64,000 bases of DNA, from assembly GCF_963678635.1 (NCBI RefSeq), contig NC_087071.1, positions 4,231,624-4,295,623 of the forward strand, given 5' to 3'. The position numbers and the translations under genes were made by a program. Numbering within the stretch: position 1 is the first letter of the stretch; each line of letters opens with the position of its first letter. The notes under the pieces were generated by a model that ran no database searches, was not told the origin of the DNA, and was given only the letters and a program-made list of their open reading frames with translations. The stretch comes from Symsagittifera roscoffensis (Eukaryota; Xenacoelomorpha; Acoela; Convolutidae). This document shows, piece by piece, positions 36,001 through 48,000 of the stretch.

Positions 36001-39000
36001 GAAAATTTTGGTCTAATAATTGTGGAGAAAAGGGTAAAAACAAAATCCCACAAAAGAAAATCAGGGTCTTCAAAGTTTAACTTGCAGTTCATTCCAATTA
36101 TTAGATGGTTAGAATTACACACATGTATCTTCTTTGAACAAATAATTCATGTTTTATTTTCATTTATGTTCTCCAATGTCTCTAAGAAAAAAATTTGCTA
36201 GTGAACAAAAAAAGTGTGGCACATTTTTTCATCAAACTTTACATCGTGACGTCAAGAATTTAGCCGTAGTACAGTGCTGATTCAAATTAACCGGACAAAA
36301 CGCGTTAAACTTGAAATTTAAAACCCGTTTTTTTTTCAAATTGGGTTGAGTTTAGGAGAAAACTTATGAAGACAAAACTTGCTTAAAATTTTAGCAGAAT
36401 TAATATGGTGTAATTTGTTTTGCAAAATTCGGGCCCAAAATTTTATCCCAAAAATGGGTCATTTTGGCTTTTCTTAGTTAATCAAAAATTACGCCAAAAA
36501 CACCCAGTCGATCACAGACATAATTAGATCAAAATGAGCCTCTTACGTAGCCCAACAAACTTTAAGAAGGGTTAATTCTGCAAAAAAAATTGCAAAACGT
36601 TTAAAAATTGTTTTTAAATGAATAGTTGGTATTTTATTTAGTAAAAACGACCTTTTTTGTCTATCAAACAAGATAAATTAACTTATATAATGTTTTGGAG
36701 ATTATACCCTTCTTAAAGTTTGTTGGGCTACGTAAGGGGCTGATTTTGATATAATTATGTCTGTGATCGACTGGGTATTTTTGGCGCAATTTTGGATTAA
36801 CTAAGGAAAGCCAAAATGACCCATTTTTGGGATAAAATTTCGGACCCAAATTTCGCAAAATAAATTGCACCATATTAATTCTGCTAAAAATTTAAGCAAG
36901 TTTTGTCTTCATAAGTTTTCTCCTAAAGTCGACCCAATTTGAGAAAAACGCGTTTTAAATTTCACGTTTAAGCGTTTTGTCCGGTTAATTTAAATCAGCA
37001 CTGTAGCAAATAAAATCGGAAAATTCGTAATAAGAGGGAGAGAACCCGGAGAAAACTGTCCCCGGATAGGAGAAAAACAATGCTTATTAATATAGTGGCT
37101 ATTTTATTGCTATATAATTCTATGAGTTCTCCACGATTTTTTTTTTCGATTCTCTAGTCAATTTTCTAGAAAAATGGTTTTCCAATTCGCCTATTTTACA
37201 ATAGTTGTCAAATAAGCCTAAACTTTATTTTTTCGTTTAGATCTTTTTTATCACACTACGCAGAAAACCGAGACTTGATTGAAAAAAAAAACTTTTTTGT
37301 ATTTTTCAAGACTATGGTCGGAACATTCTGTGCTACTTGCACAAATAACCAGTTATCCTTGTTGAAATTTTATTTAACTGCTAAATCTCTAAGCAAAATT
37401 TTTTGGTTGTTTTGGTTGTGCGCAAAGGCGGTTCTGCGGAAATGCACCTAAAAATTCAGATATTATTTCGTTAACGATTTCAATATAGCCTGCATATGAC
37501 TTGAAGCTTGTATCGATTATCCGAAAACCCAAATACACGCTTCAGAAGCCAATTGCCTAAATTCAGATCACTTGTTCAAAAAAATGACTTCGCGATCGAA
37601 AAAGTCTCAATAGATTTATAGCGTGATGACGTGCAATTTTGACCTTTAAAGGCAAACGTATCTTAATTTTTTTTGTACATTGTCCAGTAAAAATCTTTTT
37701 GACAATTGGTACATGTTTGACAATTGACAACAACCAAAATTAATCAAAATTTTGTCTACATAATACAACACGAATGCTCGTATCAGGGCGAAGGTTTATA
37801 TGCTTCGACTGCCCATTAATAGGCATAGAATAGTTTTTGGTTAAAGAAGTATTGACAAACTATGAAGTTCAGGCTGATACGATCAATTTCTAAGTCATGA
37901 AATTTTCGTCGTGAACGGAAAGAATAAGCCCAATTCAATTTGAAACGCAATAGTGTTGTGCGATAATTAACCACTCGTAAATAATGTAAAATGCTCATTA
38001 CTTTTTCAGCATCATAGTATAAAACAAGCATTTTAGTTAGACTGGCTTCACAGCGACCGTAACTGAATCATTAGGTAATTTTTTTTATTCCGCTGGCAAA
38101 TCTGAAAAATGAATTCCAATTTCGAATCTAGAAGTCGACGAAGTTTTTAGTGACTTTAAACTTTGGCTGTTCGGTAGTGGAGTTTGCCTGCTTTCATTTT
38201 AACAAGGAAAAGAACCGAAACTACAAAAAACTAAAGCAGTCAGCCCACAAAGAATTACATTTGACCATGAACATCATTTAAAGCTTTTCCTGAATAAAAA
38301 AAATTATCACGACCGAAATCAGAGTCTTCACTGCTTCATCGATTCTGAATTAGTTCTTTAAGGGGGTGGAAAATGTTTGCTAGGAGAACCATATAAGGAG
38401 AATAATTAAAAAGATAAGCTTATACCCCTCAACGCTAAAATTGGCTTGCTTACTTTTAATGCAGTATTTATTACATACATTTTTCAGAAGCTTAAACAAA
38501 GGAAATGAACTGAATTTTAAAAGAAAGTCAACCACGAAAAAGTAATTTTGAGCCTGAAAAAAAATTAAGACCCATATAAGTCCTAAAAAAATCAACACGA
38601 TTAATACAAAAGCCTCAACTTCGTTCATCGAATCTTAATAAAAAAAACGTTCTTATCTAGAACAGAAGAGTTAAACTTGGTTTCAAAATGTGAATGCGAA
38701 AAGGTCAAATGAAGAAACCAGAAAGGGAAAAAAATAATTCTAAGTTATGTGACTCGACTCTTTAACATAATTGGTCCCCTTTCTAAACCTGTGAGATAGG
38801 AGCGAATGAAAAAAAGAGCTTATTTCTTGAAAATTATATAAATTAAAACAACTTAATGTCAATTTGAGAAGCACGTACAATTTTGCTTTCAATAATCTGT
38901 TATTGACTATTTGCTGGTTGATTTTATAGTTAAATTAAGAGCCCGGAATAGCACCTAGCCCTTTCAAAATTCGTTTTTTTTCGAATATTTAGCAAAACAC

Positions 39001-42000
39001 CTTTTGCGCTTTTCTTACAGAATCTAATGAATACGGATCTCTATGAATGAAAGAACCATAAAACTTGACTGACATGGGACAATACTTTGACCTAAACTGA
39101 TTTCGATTCAAAAAACAATAACACATCCAAGTCAAATTTCACTATGAAACATAGTTTCAATTAAACATACACGCTAAATTCCATTTCAACTGAGAAATTG
39201 AAAAGAATAAATTAATTTTACTACTGCCGGATAATACGGGTATTTCCTACGGGTCTAGGCAAATAGTTTTGCAGCCGGATATTTTGTGAATGAAAGCAAT
39301 GGTTAGTTTCAGGGCAATTTAAATCCCCTGGAATAACACCAGATTCGCTTCCAAATTGTAAACGCTGGAAAAACCAAGGATCGGGAAGCGTATTCTTTGA
39401 CTAACATGTAACAAAAGTAATTATAGAAATACAGCAATTACACTCAAACTACAGCAGAATTCAACAAAAATACACAAAACTTGCTCCAATTCATCAAACT
39501 ATAGCAGAATTTAACAAAAACACAAAATTTGCTCCAATTCATCGAAAAAATCACGAATTGGTTTCGAAAACATGTCAGACAATGTTTGAGTTAATTGGTA
39601 CCGTCCAAAATTTTGCAAAGTCCTTTGAAATGAAGCGTCTTGGTGTTATTGCATTATGGAGAGAAAATTGAAATGGAAAAGGCCACGAAAAACATAAACC
39701 ATAAGCACTTTAAAACACTAAATGGCTGTTTTCTGTTATACGGCCCAAATTATGAAATTGTTAATTCAGCTTCTGTTTTTACTGAAAATGCGGAGATTTC
39801 TTATTGCTGATATTAATTTCGTCCAATCAGATTCGAGCATCATGATCGAACTTCCACTAATAGCATAAATAATAAATTTTGGGCGGTAAAACAGAACAGA
39901 CCCGAAAAAAAATCGAAAGCCCCTCTCGATCTCAATAAGTGTCTCGCTATGCCCATCGAAACTGAGGGAAAAAAGTTTTCTCAAAGTTTTGAAGAAAGCG
40001 ACAATAAAAAACGTTTTAACAACCTACGAAGTACAGACAGATACCTATAGATATTTCAATTATGTCAAAGCGTTATCATAAGCAACTTCATAAAAGACGA
40101 CGTCAAAACTGTACACCTCATTAAACTGCTTCTGCTGCAAGACTATGAAAACATTGGGACCGATTCATCTAAAAATTTTGTTTCCGTAATGATCAATTTT
40201 TATTTCAAAGTTACTGATTTCGAAAACTCAGAAACTTACATCAGAAGCACTCAACTCAGCGATAGTTAACGAAACTTCACTGGGAAGCTGAGAAATTCTG
40301 CCGATATAACCTCAGCAAAAGTTTGTTAGCAACAATTTTTCAACAAATTACTATCAAAAATTAACATAGTCAATTCCTATTCGGAAAAGGAAAACAGCAA
40401 ATTTTCACAGCAACAAATCGACCCCCACAAGCCGAACAATTTGAATCGAAAGAAAAAGATGTTCATTATGAAGAGGATCTACAAAACTAGATTTGAAATT
40501 TTATGAATTTTTTTTGAAAATTTCATTAAAAAAACTGCAAACCGTGTTGGAAAATATCAAAGAAAGTCTAGAAACCAAAAAAGCTCGTTTTTTTAAAAAA
40601 AATTTTTCACATTTCTAAGAAAAAACATATGGCCTTTGAGCTCTTTTAAACTCAAGAACAATCTACGATTGCCATTTTTTTGATAAATCTACCCAATCCA
40701 GAGAACTACTTCATTATGTAAGATTTAAGCTCTGCTGGGACTTCTTTAATCCACTCGTGTTGCCTCAAGGTTCGATTTTCATCCTTTACGCTTTTCAACT
40801 TCTGTGTGCATGATGCTCCTTTTGACGATTTTCACAAATTTGTGCAATCCACTGACGTTGTAGATGCTTCCGCTATTTAAAGCACGTTTATAAACAAGCT
40901 TCCCGGTTTTGTTTTCAAATTGACACTTGGTTGATCTCCACTTCAAAAGGGTTTGTGAGTGTTTTTAGTTCCCACAAAAAAAGAGTTCAAATCAAACCCA
41001 ACTGTGTTAATGAATTCATGTTATTACGGTAGTGAAAAATCACGAAGTAATTGCCGTAATTTTGATCCATCTGTAAATTCTGCGGAACACTGCAAACTAT
41101 CCACAACTAAAGCCGTGCGCCGGATAAAGATCCGGAACATTCTTTCCGGTACAAAATGGGTTCACTCGAAGGACAAGTTGCTTGTGATATACAAGGCTTT
41201 AAAAAGACTAACAATAGACAGCGATTCCTCCAAGAGCAGACAACAACTCAAAACGCATCTCTTTCTTGAAGTGACAGGTTGCGCAAGGTTCAGGTCCATC
41301 GATCACGCGTCACAACACTATAACCTTTTTTCTCCCAATTTTGCCTGAAATCTTACTTCGAATTTAAAAACCTTGCATTTTTGCAGAGGTTCCCTTCACC
41401 TCCCGAACTTATCGGACGAACTTTCAAGTCAAATTTAAAAACGAACTCGACAAAAAAACTTTCGAGAGCAACGAGTTCATGTCTATTAATGGCAACAGCG
41501 AGCGACAGCAGTAACTTCGCTTTTAATAATTTTAACACAGAGGCGAAGCTGAGCTTCGCAAACACCAGCGAGAACGCGACAAAAAAGCAGCTCTAATGTG
41601 AAATTAAAAAAAAGTAGAAATAAGTCTCGAAGTACTAAAAATTAGGTCAACAAATACTAAAGAGAACAGATGCTATAAAAATTCCAATCCAACAGATCAT
41701 AAATATAGCAAAAGTTCCCACAAATTGAGAAATTGTATTTGCGAGTTAGTTTGATAAAAAAAAAACAACTCTGAAACAGAGGCGAATCTGAGCTTTGCAC
41801 CGCTTGCGGTACAAAACAAGAAAACTATTAAGTCGAAAAAATTTTGGAAAATAATTCGAACAAAATTAGATCAATCGATAAGGCTGGTTTTGAAAAAAAA
41901 AACGAGCCAAGACAATAGAATGTGAAACTACCATCGAAGTAAAATTTATCAAGCGGTAGCAAAGCCGGAAATACCTTAATAGAAACCCTTTAGGCCGTTA

Positions 42001-45000
42001 CGCGTTACCCACACTCTCAAACAAACAGACACACACACACACAGACACACACTGACTTTATTCACGCGTCAAACGAAACAATATACGGCCACTATGCCGA
42101 TATAATATTGGCCGAAGCCTATTATGTTAAAACATCAGAGCTCAGATTCAGTTGAAAAAATGGATTCGTTTTGCTTAAAACAAGAATTATATTCTAAAAT
42201 TCGGAATAAATTTACTGAAGAACTGATCTTACTTGAGCTGTCTGATTTCAGCTGGCATGTATGTCAACACATTGTACCTCAGATCCAGTATCTCTAGATC
42301 TGTCAGTTCGAAGAGGGATAGTGGAATTGTTTTGATGTTGCAGTATGCTAGTACCAGACACTTCAGATTCGACAATAGAGAGATGTCTGAAACATAAGAA
42401 AAATTTCTACCTATTTCTCTTCTATGTGCCTAGTAACGGAGAGGGGTGGGGCTTTTCTCATGACAGAAGAACCGATTGCGTAAGAAACTGATCTCTTAAA
42501 ATATTTCAAACCCGTTTTCAAAAGGGTGATATTTCGTTACTAGGTAATAATATTGTGTATGCCAAACCATTGCCTTATATCATTTAAGGATGGCACTTCG
42601 TTAATAGGTACCAAAATGGGGGGGGGGGGGAGGCAGTTAAAGAGATCCGGGAAAACAAAGCTCACTCTAAAAAGTCCTATTCATGGACAAATTTAGGGAA
42701 TTCAACCCCCCCCCCCTCACCAACAAAGGGTCCCCCCTTTGACATTATTTTATGACATCATTTTCGGCCGGCCAACTCTAAAATTTTTCTAATGACGCCT
42801 TTAAAATTATTCCAAAACTTAGCCAAAACGGCATTTCGACCAGTTTTTCAATTACGCATCTTCATTTAAACAGTCGAAACTGGACTGAGTTTTCAGTTTT
42901 TTTTGCGCTTTTTGAAAACTAAATATTGATTGTCTATATTCGTCGTTTAGCGGGATTCAATCACTCTAGCAAAAGCACTATTTGTATCATAACAATTATC
43001 TTCATATAACATAAGGAGGGAAAAAAACTAAAACCCCAGCCTAATTCGAGATTATCTTTCTAAAATCAACTTTCTTTGCTTTCTTCAACCAAACTGCCTG
43101 CTAAGGAAATAAAACCACAACCAAAATAATAAGATTCCACCCAACTAATACAGTCTTTTCACTTTTGCAAGCTCACTTTTGAATGAAAAATCGATAACCA
43201 CTTTTCTAATAGTAATTTTCGAACTCAAACGGATTTATAAGGATAGAATCTAAAAACATTTTGGAAACAAGAACTTAAGAGTGCAGCTCATTTGAACAGC
43301 AAACTAGTTTTTAGAAAAACAAGAGCAACAATCGATAGAAAATACACATTGTTATTGAAAGCGAGTCAAAGATTTCATATTTTGAAAGCTTTCTCGGGAA
43401 TCATTCCGAGAGCTCAAATTGGAATAATACTATTTTTTGGACCCACTAAGTTGATAGCTAACTTATTATCAAGCTGGACATTGGAAGGGCTTAGTAGGTC
43501 TCACCAAACCAAACCACCCCGTAGTTTTCTAGTTCCAAATAGATATAAGGCAGTCTTTTCAAACCATTACTTGTTTATACTTTCACCGCCAAGTAGCTGA
43601 ACATGTTGATCAAAGACTCATTTTAAAATCTTCAATTTCAAGCTATATTCGAAACTCAATTCTAACGTCTCTTTTTTAGATACAAACTGATATTTATGCT
43701 AATTGTATGCGGGCAATTAAAATTGAGAGAAGAATAAAAATTCAGCTCAAGTAGTATAGTATCTGTCGCTGGATCCTTACGGGGGGGACACGATATATCA
43801 AATTTTGAGGGCTTCCCCGGGATAACTCCCAGGGGCTTAAAAGAACTGAACAGATCCTGTTAAACCTCGTCGAAAGTCAAGAACAATTTATGATTGACAC
43901 ATATTTGACAAAACTAACGCATACATATATACATTTTGATTCCACTTGAAATTCAAAAAAAAACGAAGTCATTCGCGTTTGTTTTTTTCTCGCCTATTCC
44001 GCTTTCTTAATTGAAAAGCGCGATTTGCCTTCTTTCAGTATATAAACTTGAACTGAACTAAAAATAAATAAGAAGTCAAACCGCGAACAACTAAATCACT
44101 TCGCTCTTTTACACTTAAACGTAGCCAAGTGACACCAAGAAAAAAGTAATGCACGCAAGGAAACAAAAAAACGTTGTTTTTTTGAAAAAACTTCGAACTT
44201 CAGAAGTTTAAGGCCCTTAACGCTCTTTGAATTTCAAAAGACTTTTGTGATAGGTGCTATTGTAATAAAATTAAACTAATTTGAGAAAACTGGATCAATA
44301 GATAAACTTTAATTACGCTGGGAAATCTGATAATTAAATTCCATTTTCGAAACTAGAAGTTGATCACGTTTTTCCTGCCCTTTACAATTTTACTGTTTGA
44401 TAGTGGAGTTTACTTCTCTCTTTTACACAGAGGAGAAGCTGCGCTTCGCAAACACTAGCGAGAACACGACTTAAAAGCAGCTTTATTAAGTGAAATAAGA
44501 AAATAAATAAGGAAAAATTTGCTACATATCGTATTCGAACCTTGGACCTCGAGATTTTGAGTCTCACTCCCTGCACTCTCGGCAGTGAACGCCCTACAAC
44601 CGGCAAACACTAGTAAAAAAGCAGCTGCAATAGTATTGTATCTTTAACTGGATCCCTAAGGGGGGACACGATATATCAAATTTTGAGGGCTTCCCCGGGA
44701 TAACTCCCAGGGGCTTAAAAGAACATTCTGAACAGATCCTGTTAAACCTCGTCGAAAGTTAAACCTCGTAGCTCCTGTTAAACCATTGCCAATGCACCGC
44801 AGCAAAAGTGGCACCAAATACAAATAGACACAATTTTGCAAGTATTAATTTGGAATATAACAAACTGAAGGAATCTAAACTAACTTTGCATGCAATTTAC
44901 TGGAATGTATGAAATTGCATGCAAAATTTATATATAAATTAAGCATTTCAAAAAACTGCGAGATAAATTGAATCACAAAATTTCTGAAATCGAATTTTTA

Positions 45001-48000
45001 TGAATTTTATGCTGTTTGAAACAAATAGCTTTGTTCGGTTCATTTGATGAAATTAAAATGCATCAACTGTGCTAAATTATTACTATTCGAATGTCAGAGC
45101 ACATGCCATCAAAAAGCCGTAAATGTGCCACTAAAAGTCGGACGAATATTTGCTTTTTAGGTTAGAGAAAAAGATAGTCGTACTATTACACTAACGCTCG
45201 CAAAAGTTCGCAAGTGTAAACAAAAGAAGTAAACTGAACTTAGAAAAGAAATCAAAAGTCAAATAGCGAAAAATCAAAAGTGGGCGTAAATAAATTTGAA
45301 GACTTTTCCTGAAAAAAAAACAAAAAATCACCAAGACCTATATGCGAGTACTCACTATGTTCATTACTCTTTAACAATCATAATAACAATAACTAATCAT
45401 AATAATAAGTTAAATTCCAAGCATATGCAAACTTATACACTTGGGAATACGCCAATCATTATGCCATAAAGGAACATCAAAATGATAAATATATCTGAAA
45501 GGTAGAAGATCTCTGTTAAGTAGTTATCTCTAGAAGCAGCACTGAACTGACCTTGAGGCAGATTAGTGAGTGGGTTGCTCCTCATCTTCAGAATCTCTAG
45601 ATTGTGCAAGCAGAAAAGTGCCTCTGGAATCGACTGAAAAGAAAAGATTTCATGTCTTACTCGAGGGTAATGGAAGCAAAAGCGGTTCAAAAGAGAAGAA
45701 CTTCATTCTTATCTTTACAATTGTATACAAATTGAATCACACCAACAAAACTGAGGCGACACGCTAAAGAATCGGTGGACTCCTTTAAATTTGGTTCACC
45801 AAGAATTTAAGTTAAATTTATATTTCAAGCAACTTAAAAATACCAACATAGCTACAGAAGTTGAAAAAGTGTGAAAAAAACCGAAAACAGCTGAACCAAA
45901 ACGTTTTTTAAAACTTTTGATAAAAAATATCAGGTTAAAGCTCTTTCAATGAAGTGCATTACTAAAAACATTATTAGGTATGAATGCACTTCGATATTTA
46001 TTAGAGCATTTAACGACTTTTTCCTGAAAAAAAAAAAAAAAAAAAATCATTAAGACCATCTGAAAGACAATCACTTCGTTCATTTACGCTGAAAAAATGA
46101 ACAATGTTTAATAGTTAGACAAAGACTCTCTCTTAAAATTAAATATAATTACCTTTAGCTCGTTGAAGGACAGATTGATGTACTTCAATGTGTTATAGAG
46201 TGGACTCAAATCAGGTAGCGTCTTCAGGAACTGTCCTTTGAGACTGAGAGCCACTCCACCACACACCATTGCATCCAGTACTGCCAACTCGTCCGAAGTG
46301 ATCAACGCCGATTCCTCCACTTTTTCTTAAAATGACAGCATGTGAACGAAAAGAGACACAGAGTAAGTAGACAGTCAAAATGGAGCTTCGCAACCTTTGC
46401 TATACAAAAATATATGCTTTGAAATAAAATTTGGATTTTTCAATGACCATCAAAAATTCGCAACAAAACTCCTATTTTTCAAATATTTCAAACTTTTGAA
46501 AAGTAGCCACAACCATTAACATTATTTATCACACTTTGAAAGCATGAAAACTCATTTGACAAACTCAAGACACAGGCGATTGAATCATCGTAAAATAAGA
46601 AACTTCAGATACTTTTCAAAATCTTGTCATCAGATAAAATCATAATTTCAGATAGCTTAAGACATAGGACTCCATTCATTGCTTTCTACTGACAAAGAGT
46701 AAAAATTTTTTTTTTTTTTTTATTTTTTTTTTTTTTTATTAGCCCCCGGCCTGCTCAGTGCAGGACCAACTGTGGGGGAGGGGGAGATGTCATCCATTTT
46801 GCCGCAGCCGGTCCCACCTTGAGGAGGCGGATGACACTGGGACCCCTCCAGCCGTGACCGAAGCGGGATTCGAACGTATGACCCTCGTGTTAAGAGAGAT
46901 GTGCCTAACCCACTTGACCACGACTGCTCAAAAACATTTCGACACAGCTCATAAATTGCAGAAAAATTACCCGCAATATTGCCAGGACTAAATCAAAATT
47001 ACTTCTAATCAAAATGAAATATTCAAAACAAAAGAAACGTCCATGTTGCCGAACTTGAACAAATAGACAATCGCAGAAAAAAGATAGCACGACAAAAAAC
47101 GTTTCCAGCAAAATTTCAATTTTCAAAAATAAGACTCCTGACCGGGCTCGAGCCCTTGATCTTTGTGGTCTACACTACATGCTCAATGAATAATACAAAT
47201 GCTAACTGAAAGAAAAAAAATATATACATATATTTTGAACAGAGGCCAAGCTGGGCTTCGCAAACAGTAGCGAGAAAACGACAAAAAAGCTCTATAAAAT
47301 GAAACAAGAAAAAGCAGAATTATGCCTGTTTTGTAAAATTTTTGCTACGCGACGGATTCGAACCAGCGACCTCAAAATTAAGAGTCTCATGCCCTTCCCA
47401 CTCGGCCGCTGACACTTAACAATCGCCGAACACTAGCCAAAATTAACGCAGAGAACAGATGCTATGAAATTTCCAACATTACATATGATGAGTAAAGCAA
47501 GAGTGACAGCAAAGGAGTACTCTTATTTGCAAGTTAGGCTAAATGAGTACGCTGACTAATGTAAACACTATTTGAAAAACCACAACCTTTTTCCTTTTTT
47601 CAAAACTTTAAGAAACTTCAAGTTTTTCAAGCCTAATCATGATTAATCTATTCGCTACTACACTTTGAAACTATGATAGCTCATCGGACAAACAAAAACA
47701 GGCGATGCAATCATATGTGAAACATAAGAAAAATCAAACAAATTTTCATACTTTCAGATAGCTGCAGACTGCAAAATTTTATGACTTTTCCTGAAAAACG
47801 AAAAAAAAAAAAATCAACCCGACCTAGATAAAAGTGAACAAGGTTCATTGACACAAGATCTTAAATCTGGAAAGAAAAACATAACCAAAAGACAGTTGGA
47901 AAGAGCCAATGAACGCAAAACTCAGACAAAATACGGATTTGTTGTTTGAAAAAACTTCAACCTTCAAACATTAAAATAAAAAATGGGCTTGAAGCTCTTT

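Noticed and set aside
40959-41348. 129-codon plus-strand frame in an LRR intron
   Set aside because: No recognisable domain, overlaps repeat fragments, and no supporting context.
47340-47420. A functional tRNA gene on the minus strand
   Set aside because: Boxes are present, but the acceptor stem does not pair and sister copies share the downstream body, so it is a SINE.
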